Notes: generated by a model from the sequence alone, not told the origin. A stretch of DNA of 64,000 nt from a bacterium (GCA_028819345.1 JAPPLW010000099.1:210931-274930), one strand, 5' to 3'. Positions 1 through 9,859 are shown, counted from the first letter of the stretch. A program made the numbers and translations.

Positions 1-1113
1 CAGGCCGACCGCCGCCGACGCCCAAATGAACACCGGGAGAAAACTGGCCCCGACCAGTCCGAACAGGAACCACAGGCCGAGGATCACGGCATGGGCGGAG
101 AGAATCCAGGCACCCTTGACCAACCACGATCCAGGATTGCCTTTCGTCAGGATGTAGTGGAAACGGTCGGGTCGCTTGAGGTCGGCCACCAGCAGCACGC
201 CGGTGAGGGCCAGGAAGATCCCGGAGATGAGGGGAGCGCCCCACCGGGCGAAGGCGCTCTGGGAGTCGGCACCGAAGAGGAGCGCCAACGCCAGGGCCAT
301 GACGATTCCAGCCGAGATCCCCTTGGTGAGAAAGTAACTCGATACCCGCCATCCCCAGGGCATCGGGTGTTCGGTGTTGTAAACGACCCGTGGGGGACCC
401 TCGGGCTTTCCATTGGAGGACGACGAAAGTTTCTTTCTCCCGTTGCTGCTCCCGTTTGCAGGCGGCGTCAGGTCGACGGTCATGAATGAAGGCGACGGTT
501 CACCCCAAATTCCCCCGTCCCCCGGGTCGACGGCGCCCAAGGGATCGATGGCGGCCTTGTCAACTCCCTTGTACCACAAATTGGGCCGGGTGCCCTGCTC
601 GGGGGAACGCTGGAGCAGGCGATCGTCCCCGGCCAGTTGGTCCTGGAAGAACCGGGAAATGGGCGTGGTCGGATCGTTGAGGTCTCCCGAGATAATGGCG
701 CCCTCGGGGCATACCACCACGCAGGCGGGTTCCAATCCCACTTCTACCCGATGCACGCAGTAGTTGCACTTTTGGGCGGTGTTGTCCAAGGGGTCGATGT
801 ACAGCGCGTCGTAGGGACAGGCTTGCATGCAACTCTTGCACCCGATGCAAAGGCTGGTATCGAAGTCGACAATCCCGTCGTCGCGGCGGAACAGGGCGCC
901 GGTCGGGCAGATCGAGACACAGGGAGCATCCGAGCAGTGATTGCAACGCAGCACCGAGAAAGCCCGCTTGGTGTCGGGCCAGGTCCCCGACTCGATGTAC
1001 TTCACCCAGGTGCGGTTCACCCCCAACGGCACATCGTGCTCGGTCTTGCACGCCACCGTGCAGGCGTGACAGCCGATACACGCCGTCTGGTCGATGACGA
1101 AGCCGTACTGCAA
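1..1113 (-). CDS. 4Fe-4S dicluster (DmsB/NrfC-like) domain fused to NrfD-like membrane subunit; partial, runs off window start
   Basis: Not in the ORF track in the correct frame (TTG start at 1113 preceded by GGGGAAGGAG; open at window edge). Translation reads (M)QYGFVIDQTACIGCHACTVACKTEHDVPLG...RCNHCSDAPCVSICPTGAL...CIGCKSCMQACPYDAL...KCNYCVHRVEVGLEPACVVVCPEGAI..., then without a stop into ...VVYNTEHPMPWGWRVSSYFLTKGISAGIVMALALALLFG..., an NrfD-type membrane segment. Confidence 0.85.
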   Translation of the reverse strand, partial: MQYGFVIDQTACIGCHACTVACKTEHDVPLGVNRTWVKYIESGTWPDTKRAFSVLRCNHCSDAPCVSICPTGALFRRDDGIVDFDTSLCIGCKSCMQACPYDALYIDPLDNTAQKCNYCVHRVEVGLEPACVVVCPEGAIISGDLNDPTTPISRFFQDQLAGDDRLLQRSPEQGTRPNLWYKGVDKAAIDPLGAVDPGDGGIWGEPSPSFMTVDLTPPANGSSNGRKKLSSSSNGKPEGPPRVVYNTEHPMPWGWRVSSYFLTKGISAGIVMALALALLFGADSQSAFARWGAPLISGIFLALTGVLLVADLKRPDRFHYILTKGNPGSWLVKGAWILSAHAVILGLWFLFGLVGASFLPVFIWASAAVGL

Positions 1114-1221
1114 GGCGCTCCTTCCCCTGTCTTAGGGCTCGAAGCCCTCACCGGAACCTACGAATACGTTACAACGATACCGGCCCGCCATAGCCGTCAA
1201 CGGTTGGTAGGCTCGACCCCG

Positions 1222-3168
1222 ATGCAGCCGACCGACCTCTCCCTCCTCACCTCGGTGTCCGATCCCCAGATACATCCTGACGGCCACAGAATCGCGTTTG
1301 TGGCGACCACCATCGACCTCGAGGAGGACCGGTACCGGTCTTCGTTGTGGCTCTGGGACGGCGAGGCGCGCCAGATCACCTTCGGAGATGGCGACTCGGC
1401 GCCCCGCTGGTCGCCGGACGGCAAGTCCCTGGCCTTTGTGCGAAAGGGACCTGAACGCACCGACCCCACCCAGTTGGCGATCATGCCGTCGGATGGCGGC
1501 GAGCCGCGGGTCATCACCTCATTCGAACTGGGAGTGCAGGCGCCGCTCTGGTCGCCCGACGGCTCGCACCTGCTGGTGCTGGCGACGGAGTGGTACGGGG
1601 AGTGGGCGGACCTGGACAAGGATGAGCGAGCCAGACGCCCCCGGCGCCTAACCGGGTTCGATGTGCGACTGGACAACCGGGGCTGGCTGCACGATCGCCG
1701 CACCTACGCCTACCTGGTGGGACCCGACGGCGAATCCGAACCCCGGAGATTGGGCGGCGGAGAGGAGAACGAGTCGGGCCTGGCCTGGTCGCCGGACAGC
1801 GCCAGGGTGTCCATGGTCACCAGTCGCGACAACCCGCGGTCCCTCGAACGCGGCGCCGAGGTGGTTGAAGTGGACACCGAGAGCGGCGCCGAGACGCTGC
1901 GAGCGAGGCGGGCGGGCTACTACATGACCGCCTATGACCCTTCCGGCGCCCTTTACGGGATAGGCGCTCCGACCACCGACTACCCCTACGTCTTCTCATT
2001 GTGGCGTCTCGACGACCCGCCGACAGACATCACCGGTCACATGGACCGGAGCATCAGCGGTCTGGCGGTGGCGACCGCTCTGGAAACGCCGATATGGCTG
2101 GATGAGGGTTTTCTCTGCAGCACGACCGACCGGGGACGAGGTCACATAGTCGCGTTCGACAGCGACGGGAACAGGACAACAGTGCTGGGTGGCGACCGGT
2201 ACATTACCGGGCTGTCAAGGTCATCGGAAGGACGTCTGGCCTTCACCGCCACAGATCCCACCTCTCCGGCGGAGTTGTACGAGCGGACCCCAGACGGGAC
2301 AGAACGCATGCTTACCGACTTCAACCGGGAGATCCGCTCGGGCGGCGGGTTGGTGAGTCCCACGTTCTTCCAGGCGGAGAGCGCTCCCGGAGTCGATGTG
2401 GACGCGTGGGTGTACGTCCCCGACGGCGAGGGCCCCTTCCCGGTCCTCCTCAACATCCACGGAGGCCCAGCTTCGGAGTACGGCTTCTACTTCTTCGACG
2501 AGTTCCAGGTCTACGCGTCCGCGGGCTACGCGGTGGTCGCCGCCAATCCCCGCGGCTCGGAGGGTCGGGGCCTCGAGTGGCTACGGGCGGTCATCGGTCC
2601 CGGCTGGGGTGAGGTCGACCTGGAAGACGTGACCGCCGTCATCGACGAGGCCTTGAGACGGGACACCCGCCTCGATCCTTCCCGCCTGGGGATCATGGGG
2701 GGCTCCTATGGGGGGTTCCTCACCGCGTGGACCATCGCCCGCGATGACCGTTACCGGTCGGCGGTGGTGGAACGGGCGCTGATCGACTGGGAGTCCTTTG
2801 CGGGGACCTCCGACATCAACCGGGACTTCTCGGGGTTGTACCTGCACCCGGCGACGGCCTGGGACCATGAGGCGTTGTGGGAAGCCAGTCCCCTCCCCGC
2901 GGCCCGGCGCATCGACACTCCCACCCTCATCATCCACTCCGAGAACGACCTGCGCTGCCCGATCGGCCAAGCCGAGCAGCTCTTCGCGGCCCTGCTGCGA
3001 AAGGGGATCGACGTCGAGATGGTCCGCTTCCCCGACGAGGGCCACGAACTGAGCCGGAGCGGCGCCCCCCGCCACCGCGTGGAGCGTTTCGAGTACATCC
3101 TGGCCTGGCACGACGGCTATCTCAAGCAATCCGAAGAGAGAGATCAGGAAACCCCTGCACCCTCTTAG
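1222..3168 (+). CDS. S9 family (prolyl oligopeptidase-like) peptidase with N-terminal WD40-like/PD40 propeller
   Basis: ATG at 1222 in frame with ORF 637..3168; repeated WSPDG motifs, GGSYGGFLTAW nucleophile elbow, C-terminal DEGHELS. Confidence 0.9.
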   Translation: MQPTDLSLLTSVSDPQIHPDGHRIAFVATTIDLEEDRYRSSLWLWDGEARQITFGDGDSAPRWSPDGKSLAFVRKGPERTDPTQLAIMPSDGGEPRVITSFELGVQAPLWSPDGSHLLVLATEWYGEWADLDKDERARRPRRLTGFDVRLDNRGWLHDRRTYAYLVGPDGESEPRRLGGGEENESGLAWSPDSARVSMVTSRDNPRSLERGAEVVEVDTESGAETLRARRAGYYMTAYDPSGALYGIGAPTTDYPYVFSLWRLDDPPTDITGHMDRSISGLAVATALETPIWLDEGFLCSTTDRGRGHIVAFDSDGNRTTVLGGDRYITGLSRSSEGRLAFTATDPTSPAELYERTPDGTERMLTDFNREIRSGGGLVSPTFFQAESAPGVDVDAWVYVPDGEGPFPVLLNIHGGPASEYGFYFFDEFQVYASAGYAVVAANPRGSEGRGLEWLRAVIGPGWGEVDLEDVTAVIDEALRRDTRLDPSRLGIMGGSYGGFLTAWTIARDDRYRSAVVERALIDWESFAGTSDINRDFSGLYLHPATAWDHEALWEASPLPAARRIDTPTLIIHSENDLRCPIGQAEQLFAALLRKGIDVEMVRFPDEGHELSRSGAPRHRVERFEYILAWHDGYLKQSEERDQETPAPS

Positions 3169-3193
3169 CTAACCCGGGAGAGCCGTTCGGGCC

Positions 3194-3661
3194 TCAGGTG
3201 ATAGCGAGAACCAGAGTCTCGGCCACCAGTGCGGGACGATCGGTTCCCTCTATCTCCACTGTCACCAGTTGTTTGATGAGATACTGACCGGGACGGCGCT
3301 CGGTGACGTCGGACAGGGCCACCCGGGCCCGGATCCGGCTGTCCACGGGGACCGGCGCCAGGAAGCGGACCTTGTCGGTGCCGTAGTTGATCTCCACCTT
3401 GGTGCCCTCCGGACTGAGCTTAATTCCCGAACCGAGATGGGGCAGGAGGGAGAGCGTCAGGAACCCGTGGGCGATGGTCAGCCCGAACGGTGACTCGGCG
3501 GCGGCTCTGGCCGGATCGGTGTGGATGAACTGATGGTCCAAGGTGGCGTCGGCGAATGCGTCGATGCGGTCCTGGGAAACGGTGAACCACTCCGAGACGC
3601 CGATCTCGCTGCCCACCATCCCCATCAACTCCGCCACGGTTACGGCCTTCTCGCTCATCAA
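3194..3661 (-). CDS. MaoC family (R)-specific enoyl-CoA hydratase/dehydratase
   Basis: DATLDHQFIHTDPARAAAESPFGLTIAHGFLTLSLLP hot-dog hydratase motif; overlaps start/stop with the acyl-CoA dehydrogenase. Confidence 0.9.
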   Translation of the reverse strand: MMSEKAVTVAELMGMVGSEIGVSEWFTVSQDRIDAFADATLDHQFIHTDPARAAAESPFGLTIAHGFLTLSLLPHLGSGIKLSPEGTKVEINYGTDKVRFLAPVPVDSRIRARVALSDVTERRPGQYLIKQLVTVEIEGTDRPALVAETLVLAIT

Positions 3662-4866
3662 CGACCTCGGGTCACCGGGCCGGGCGCCTGAAAGGCGGGG
3701 ATCCCGGTGAGGGCGTTGCCCAGGATCAGGGTGTGTATCTCATGGGTTCCCTCATAGGTGTACACCGTCTCCAGATTCGCCACGTGCCTCATCACCGGGT
3801 AGTCAAGCGTGATCCCGTTGGCGCCCAGGATGCTTCTGGCGGTCCGCGCCACCGCCAGGGCGTCGCCCACGTTGTTGTACTTGCCGACCGACACCTGCTC
3901 AGGCGTGAGCTTGCCTTCCTCCCGCAGTCGTCCGATCCGGATGGCCAGCAGGATCCCCCTCTGGACGGCCACCATCATTTCCACCAGCTTCGACTGGGTC
4001 AGCTGGAAGGAGGCGATCGGAGTGCCGAACTGCGACCGCTCGGAGGCATAGCCCAACGCGGCTTCATAGCAGGAGCGGGCCGCCCCCATTGCGCCGAACA
4101 CGATCCCCAGCCGCGCCTCGGTCAGGCAGGAGAGCGGCCCTCTCATGGTTGACACACCCGGCAGCATCATCTCCTCAGGCAGCCGGACCCCGTCCAGGAC
4201 CAGGGCGGAGGTGACCGAGGCCCGCATGCTGGCTTTGCGATCTATGGGGTGGGCCGAGAACCCCGGAGCGTCGGTGGGCACCAGGAACCCACGGACCCCT
4301 TCGGGCGTCTTGGCCCAGATCACCGCCAGGTCGGCGACTCCCCCGTTGGTGATCCAGGCCTTGGAACCGTCTATCACCCAGTCGGACCCCACCCGGCGGG
4401 CGGTGGTACGCATGGAGGAGGGGTCGCTTCCCGCGTCAGCCTCCGTCAAGCCGAAGCATCCGACCACCTCTCCTCTCGCCATGCGGGGGAGCCACTCGGC
4501 CTTCTGCTCGGAGGACCCGTACTTCCAGATGGGGAACATGCACAGCGACCCCTGCACCGAGACAAAACTGCGCAGCCCGGAGTCACCCGCCTCGAGTTCC
4601 AAGGCGGCCACCCCGTATTCCACCGGCCCGAGACCGGCGCAGCCATAACCCTCCAGGTTCATCCCTAACATACCCAGCCGGGCCATCTCGGGAATCAGGT
4701 GGGTCGGGAATTCCCCCGCCTCCCACCACTCCCCGATCTCGGGAAGCACGCTCCTGGTGACGAACTCCCGCACGGTCTTCCCCACCAGGCGCTCAGAATC
4801 GTTGAGCAGCCCGGCCGTATCCAGAAAGTCAAGAGGGTCCGGCACTATCGGATCCGCCTCACCCAC
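3658..4866 (-). CDS. acyl-CoA dehydrogenase (glutaryl-CoA dehydrogenase-like)
   Basis: GCFGLTEADAGSDPSSMRTTA, KAWITNGGVADLAVIWAKT, YEGTHEIHTLILG motifs. Confidence 0.88.
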   Translation of the reverse strand: MGEADPIVPDPLDFLDTAGLLNDSERLVGKTVREFVTRSVLPEIGEWWEAGEFPTHLIPEMARLGMLGMNLEGYGCAGLGPVEYGVAALELEAGDSGLRSFVSVQGSLCMFPIWKYGSSEQKAEWLPRMARGEVVGCFGLTEADAGSDPSSMRTTARRVGSDWVIDGSKAWITNGGVADLAVIWAKTPEGVRGFLVPTDAPGFSAHPIDRKASMRASVTSALVLDGVRLPEEMMLPGVSTMRGPLSCLTEARLGIVFGAMGAARSCYEAALGYASERSQFGTPIASFQLTQSKLVEMMVAVQRGILLAIRIGRLREEGKLTPEQVSVGKYNNVGDALAVARTARSILGANGITLDYPVMRHVANLETVYTYEGTHEIHTLILGNALTGIPAFQAPGPVTRGR

Positions 4867-4919
4867 TCACCTGCAGCAAAGAAGTGCATGTCGACACATC
4901 GTCCCTGGGGGCGCAGCGA

Positions 4920-5012
4920 CTACTTCTTGTTCTTATGGCGATTCGCCTTGCGCCGCTTGCGATACTTGTGCCGCGACATTTTTCTGCGACGCTTCTTGAC
5001 TAGCGAGCCCAT
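4920..5012 (-). CDS. AURKAIP1/COX24-domain mini-protein (bS22-type ribosomal protein), 30 aa
   Basis: Reverse-strand translation MGSLVKKRRRKMSRHKYRKRRKANRHKNKK*; extremely basic, matches the known MGSxxKKRRKRMxxxKHRK actinobacterial pattern. Below the ORF-track size cutoff. Confidence 0.85.
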   Translation of the reverse strand: MGSLVKKRRRKMSRHKYRKRRKANRHKNKK

Positions 5013-5178
5013 AACTGGCTTCCTCTTAGACCGATCGGGACAATTTGCCGGCCCACCCCTGCCGACAAGACACCCTGAACAATAGCGATTCATGGTGGGC
5101 GACAGGAAACCAGCCCAGGTTTTTTTGCCTAAACCTGCTCCCGGAATACCCGGAACCGCTGGTTAAGGCTGTTTTCCG

Positions 5179-6042
5179 TCAGACAATGCCCCGCGAGGCT
5201 ATTGGAGGGCACGCTATCTCCACCTGATCACCCAGGGAGGAAGAGAGGGCCTCAGCCACCTGACCGGCCTCGGACGACTTGGTGAAGACCAGCACGGACG
5301 GGCCGCTCCCCGACCAGGCGGCATAGACAGCCCCTGCACTCAACGCCTCACCGATCAACTCCCCCACCATGGGCCGCAGCCGGTTGCGGCTGGATTCGTG
5401 AAGCTCATCCCCCAAGGCGGATCGAAGGATCCCGGCTTCTCCCGAAGTCAGCCCGGCCACCAGGGCAGCCATCCTCGACAGACTGTTGACCACAGCAGGC
5501 AGTTCAAACCGTTCCGGAACGACGCTTCGGGACTCACTGGTGAAAAGCCGGAAGGCGGGAACCAGCACCAGCAACCCATAGGCATCGCTCATGGTCAGCT
5601 TTAGGACTCGGCTGCCCGGGTCCACCAGCACCAGCCCACCAAAGGCAGTGGCGGCGGCGTTGTCGGGATGGCCTTCGAGGGAGGTCACCAACCTGAAGAT
5701 CCGGTTTGGATCGACCGGCTGACCCACGCTCCGGAAAGCTGCCGCCGCTCCGGCGGCGTAAGCGGCGGCAGAAGAGCCGAGACCGCTGCCGATCGGGACG
5801 TGATTGTCCACCTCCAATCGGAGCGGATGCTCAGGACCCACCGCTGCCCGCGCGCCGGCCAGCACTGCGTCCGCCGACTCCGGTGGCGGACGGTGGCGCC
5901 CGACATGCCTTACCTTCCATTGTTCGCTCCGCCAGGCCCGGACCTTGCATCGGATCTCCAGCGCCAAAGCCAAGCAGTCGAAACCCGGCCCCAGGTTGGC
6001 CGAGGAAGCGGGAGCGGAAGCCTCAGATGCTGTCCCGGTCAT
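5179..6042 (-). CDS. thrB: homoserine kinase (GHMP kinase family)
   Basis: ASAPASSANLGPGFDCLALALE, PIGSGLGSSAAAYAAGAAAA, SGSGPSVLVF motifs; start taken at internal Met of ORF 5179..6153. Confidence 0.85.
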   Translation of the reverse strand: MTGTASEASAPASSANLGPGFDCLALALEIRCKVRAWRSEQWKVRHVGRHRPPPESADAVLAGARAAVGPEHPLRLEVDNHVPIGSGLGSSAAAYAAGAAAAFRSVGQPVDPNRIFRLVTSLEGHPDNAAATAFGGLVLVDPGSRVLKLTMSDAYGLLVLVPAFRLFTSESRSVVPERFELPAVVNSLSRMAALVAGLTSGEAGILRSALGDELHESSRNRLRPMVGELIGEALSAGAVYAAWSGSGPSVLVFTKSSEAGQVAEALSSSLGDQVEIACPPIASRGIV

Positions 6043-6937
6043 ATGGCTCCACGAAGATGTTCCCCGCCACGGGGATCTTCTCTCTGATGGCTTGCTCGGC
6101 CTTGGTGATCGCGTCGGCGATCTCCAGAGTTCCCAGCGACTCGACGAAGTCAACTTCCACGTTCACCAACAGGTCGTCAGGTCCCAAGTGCATGGTGAGC
6201 AGGCGCCCCACCCCGGTCACCTCGTCCATTCCCAGAAGCACAGCCCGGATCAGGGCTCGCTCCTGCCGGCCGGCCGCTTCGCCGATAAGCAACGCCTTGA
6301 TCTCCGCAGCCAGCAGCACCGCCACCACCGCCAGCATGACACCGATCAGAAGCGACGCCGCGCCGTCCCATCGGGAATCCCCGGTCGTCGAGGCCAACGT
6401 GGTCCCCACCAGGGCGAAAATCAGGCCCAGCATGGCCGCCGTGTCCTCCAGGAGGATCACGATCAGGGAGGCGTCCTTGGATTCCCGTATTGCCCGCCAC
6501 ATTGGCTTTGTTCCCCGATGGCGATTGAATTCCCGAAGGGCCACCCCGAAGCTGATCGACTCCAGCACCAGCGCCAGGCTCAACACGATGAAACTGGCTC
6601 GCAGATCGCCCAGCGGCTCGGCATGGGCAATCGCCTCCCAACCGTGCAGGAAGGCCCACACTCCGCCTCCGAAGAACAGCATCACCGCCACCAGGAAGCC
6701 CCAGAAGTACACCTCCTTGCCGCGGCCGAAGGGATGACTCATGTCGGCAGGTTGCCGGGCGGCCCTGGACCCATAAAGCAGCAGACCCTGATTGGAGGAG
6801 TCCGCCACCGAGTGGATGGCCTCGGCCAGCATGGCAGCCGAGCCGGTGATTAGGAAGGCAAAGAACTTCGCCACCGCTATGGTGCTGTTCGCCACCAAGG
6901 CGGCGATTATTGCCAGTCGTGATCCGCCGCTAGCCAC
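6023..6937 (-). CDS. cation diffusion facilitator (CDF) family transporter
   Basis: SVADSSNQGLLLYG, multiple TM segments, C-terminal cytoplasmic domain (VGRLLTMHLGPDDLLVNVEVDF). Confidence 0.87.
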   Translation of the reverse strand: MASGGSRLAIIAALVANSTIAVAKFFAFLITGSAAMLAEAIHSVADSSNQGLLLYGSRAARQPADMSHPFGRGKEVYFWGFLVAVMLFFGGGVWAFLHGWEAIAHAEPLGDLRASFIVLSLALVLESISFGVALREFNRHRGTKPMWRAIRESKDASLIVILLEDTAAMLGLIFALVGTTLASTTGDSRWDGAASLLIGVMLAVVAVLLAAEIKALLIGEAAGRQERALIRAVLLGMDEVTGVGRLLTMHLGPDDLLVNVEVDFVESLGTLEIADAITKAEQAIREKIPVAGNIFVEPYDRDSI

Positions 6938-6997
6938 GGGGGAGAAGTCTATGTCCCCCAGGGAGGAACATGACGGTCGGTGAGTTCCGGATGGGTC

Positions 6998-7777
6998 TCA
7001 CCATTCCAACTCGCGGACTTCGTCCCTCATTACCGTTCCTCCCACGCGACACCTGTCCGGCTCCCACATAAGATCGATCACCGAGGGCCATCCCATCTCC
7101 CGTCCCTGGGAGATCCGGACGCGGCCCGATGGCATGTCCTCGGACCGCAGCACCGCGGCGAGGGCGACCGCCGCGCTGCCGGTGGCCGGGTCTTCAACCA
7201 CGCCCATGCCGGGCGCGAAGAATCGCGCCCTGACCCCACTGGGCGGCGACGTCCAAGCCCACACCAGCGTCATGCCCAGGTCGGGAGGGGGAGGCCGCAG
7301 GTTCCCGACCTGTTCGGGATCGTCCATCTGCCAAACCGAATAGGGAAGAGGCATCTCCACTTCCCAGGCCCGAGCCGGTGCACACCACCCCAGCGTCGGA
7401 GGCGCCTTCTGGGTTCGCACCGGCTGGGAGAAGGGCGGTTCGATCCACACGCGGTCTCTTTCGGAACCGATTCTCACCTCCCCCACCCCGCAGGTGACGC
7501 GGTCCACTCCTCCCGGACCGGCCCTGAGCAGCAACCAGGCCGTCCCCACCAGAGGGTGCCCGGCGAAGGGCAGCTCCGCGACGGGGGTGAAGATCCGGAC
7601 ATGGGGGACCTCTCCGGTCTGCCAATCTATGAAAATCGTCTCGCTGAAGCCCAGATCCGCGGCGATGTCCTGCATTCGCCGGTCGTCGATGTTGACGGTG
7701 TCGGCCACCACCCCCAGATAGTTGCCCCCCTGCTCCCCATCGGTGAACACCCTGAGAACCTGAACCGGGCGCGCCAT
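6998..7777 (-). CDS. PhzF family phenazine biosynthesis-like protein
   Basis: VLRVFTDGEQGGNYLGVV, FTPVAELPFAGHPLVGTAWLL, GVVEDPATGSAAVALAA motifs; internal Met start at 7777. Confidence 0.87.
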   Translation of the reverse strand: MARPVQVLRVFTDGEQGGNYLGVVADTVNIDDRRMQDIAADLGFSETIFIDWQTGEVPHVRIFTPVAELPFAGHPLVGTAWLLLRAGPGGVDRVTCGVGEVRIGSERDRVWIEPPFSQPVRTQKAPPTLGWCAPARAWEVEMPLPYSVWQMDDPEQVGNLRPPPPDLGMTLVWAWTSPPSGVRARFFAPGMGVVEDPATGSAAVALAAVLRSEDMPSGRVRISQGREMGWPSVIDLMWEPDRCRVGGTVMRDEVRELEW

Positions 7778-7839
7778 CTCACCTTGCCCCGGCTGGGCAT
7801 ACCATGATGGTGGATACATCCAATGGTCGGAGAGAGGTC

Positions 7840-8055
7840 ATGGCTGAAATACTCGGTCTGGACACCCTGGTTGCACAAATGATCCTAGCCATCGGGCTGG
7901 CCCTGGTGGCGGGCAACTCCTGGGCCGTCCTCCGTCACTTCCAGGGAAGACCCCCTCCCGGCCAGAGAGGGGCTTTCCGGCCTCGACGGGCTGCCTTTCT
8001 GATCCTGGCCGGAACGCTGATGGTGATCTGGAGCGCCGTCTCACTCCTCTCCTGA
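7840..8055 (+). CDS. hypothetical small membrane protein
   Basis: 71 aa with two hydrophobic segments; purine-rich RBS (GAGAGAGG) upstream of ATG 7840. Confidence 0.6.
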   Translation: MAEILGLDTLVAQMILAIGLALVAGNSWAVLRHFQGRPPPGQRGAFRPRRAAFLILAGTLMVIWSAVSLLS

Positions 8056-8110
8056 CCTTGCCGATCACCACAAGCTCCGAACAGCGAGGCGGGCATCTAA
8101 TCTCGGGCCG

Positions 8111-9142
8111 ATGAGCGAATGGCCCTTCTCTCCTCCGGTCGCCACCATGGAAGCCCGCGTCTCGGAGCGTTGGCCCAGGGGATCGTTCGCATACGAGCCC
8201 AAGTGGGACGGCTTCCGGGTCCTGGCGTGGAGCGGTCCTGATCCCCGTCTCTACTCTCGGAACCAAAAGCCGCTGCTGCGCTACTTCCCCGAGCTCGAGC
8301 CGGCGCTGGACCAACTCCCGGGGGGCACGGTGGTGGACGGAGAAGTGGTGGTGGTGTACGGCGACGCAACCCACTTCGACGCCCTGCAGATGCGCATCCA
8401 CCCGGCCCGGAGCCGTATCACCCGCCTGTCGGAGGAGGTCCCCGCCCAACTGGTCGCCTTCGATCTCCTGGCTGCTGGAGGAGAGGATCTTCGGGGCCAG
8501 CCTTTCAGTGTGCGGCGGCGCCGGTTGGAGGACCTGGCCACACGCCTCCGGCCGCCGTGGAACCTCACCCCGACCACCACCGACCAATCGGTGGCCCGTC
8601 GCTGGTTCGACGAGTATGAAGCGGCCGGGTGCGACGGCGTGGTGGCCAAACGGCTGGAGGAGGAGTACGTGAGCGGCAAGAGGAGGATGATCAAGATCAA
8701 GCACCGGCGCCATGTGGACTGCGTGGTGGGTGGCTACCGGGTCCACAAGGACGGGGACAAGATCGGGTCGCTCCTCCTGGGCCTTTACAACTCCGACGGC
8801 GCCCTGCACTTCATAGGCCACTGCTCGGGTTTCTCCAATGCCGATCGGGTGCAGATCCTCGAGCTCTTCGAGAGTCTCCGTACGCCCGATTCCTTCGATG
8901 AGCAGGCGAGAGCGCCGGGGGCGGTCAGCCGCTGGTCGACCGAGAAGAGTATGCAATGGACACCCGTGCAGCCCGGGGTGGTGGTGGAGGTCAGCTACGA
9001 CCAGTTGCAGAACGACCGGTTTCGCCACGCAACCCGGTTTCATAGATGGCGACCCGACAAACCTGCCCGGGAATGCACCATGGACCAGTTGGAGAGGCCG
9101 GCGGGACCTGGATTCTCCGAAGTGGTGACTGCACGGCCCTAA
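8111..9142 (+). CDS. ligC: ATP-dependent DNA ligase (LigC-type)
   Basis: YEPKWDGFRVLAW (KxDG motif I), VVDGEVVV, GCDGVVAKRLEEEY, KIKHRRHVDCVVGGYR motifs. Confidence 0.88.
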   Translation: MSEWPFSPPVATMEARVSERWPRGSFAYEPKWDGFRVLAWSGPDPRLYSRNQKPLLRYFPELEPALDQLPGGTVVDGEVVVVYGDATHFDALQMRIHPARSRITRLSEEVPAQLVAFDLLAAGGEDLRGQPFSVRRRRLEDLATRLRPPWNLTPTTTDQSVARRWFDEYEAAGCDGVVAKRLEEEYVSGKRRMIKIKHRRHVDCVVGGYRVHKDGDKIGSLLLGLYNSDGALHFIGHCSGFSNADRVQILELFESLRTPDSFDEQARAPGAVSRWSTEKSMQWTPVQPGVVVEVSYDQLQNDRFRHATRFHRWRPDKPARECTMDQLERPAGPGFSEVVTARP

Positions 9143-9199
9143 CAGGTTCCACCTCACCTAGGATTCGTCTCACCCGATCCTCCCAGGGAGCCCTTCGAC

Positions 9200-9343
9200 A
9201 TGGAACTGGCCAGCCAACTGAGCTTCATTTCCGTCGGGATCGGGATCATCATGGTCATTCTGGGCCTGGTGAAATACTTCAAACAACGCGCCGCGCTGAA
9301 GAGAATGCAGACGGAGGGTCCACCAGAAGGCAATGAGCCATAG
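9200..9343 (+). CDS. very small single-TM protein (47 aa)
   Basis: MELASQLSFISVGIGIIMVILGLVKYFKQRAALKRMQTEGPPEGNEP*; stop overlaps the start region of the cytochrome gene at 9333. Confidence 0.6.
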   Translation: MELASQLSFISVGIGIIMVILGLVKYFKQRAALKRMQTEGPPEGNEP

Positions 9344-9794
9344 AGAAAGACTCCCCTCTCGGTCCAGGTTGGTCACGGCTCTGCTTTGTCTTCTGCTGAT
9401 CGGGTGCGGTGAAGGCGAAAGTGAGTCATCTTCTCCGGGAACCGATGCGGAGGGTGTTGCGGTGACGGTGCCCGATCTGTCCGAGACAGCCCTCCGCGGC
9501 GCTGAGACGTTCGAAGCCAACTGCACCGAGTGTCATGGCGCCACCGCCGGAGGAACCTCGGAAGGCCCCCCGTTGGTGCACATCTACTACGAACCCGGCC
9601 ACCATGCAGACTTCAGCTTCCACGTCGCCGTGCAACGGGGATCCCCCCAACATCACTGGGAGTTCGGCGACATGGATCCCGTTCCGGGCCTCTCCGACGA
9701 GGAGGTGAACGAGATCATCTGTTACGTCCGGGAGTTGCAGTACGCCAATGGCATCTTCACCGACGACGCCGGTCTGGCTGCCTGCCAGTCCTGA
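9333..9794 (+). CDS. c-type cytochrome lipoprotein
   Basis: Lipobox-like LLLIGCGEG signal and one CTECH (CXXCH) heme motif; ...GDMDPVPGLSDEEVNEIICYVREL C-terminal Met-ligand region. Confidence 0.87.
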   Translation: MSHRERLPSRSRLVTALLCLLLIGCGEGESESSSPGTDAEGVAVTVPDLSETALRGAETFEANCTECHGATAGGTSEGPPLVHIYYEPGHHADFSFHVAVQRGSPQHHWEFGDMDPVPGLSDEEVNEIICYVRELQYANGIFTDDAGLAACQS

Positions 9795-9859
9795 CTGCCT
9801 GCTAGTTACTTGTCCGTAGAGGACCCGGCATCCCAGGCGCCGCCTACTCTAAGGTTGCG

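Noticed and set aside
637-1221. N-terminal 195 aa of the ORF-track entry 637..3168
   Set aside because: Lies antisense to the Fe-S/NrfD gene; S9 peptidase sequence begins at ATG 1222.
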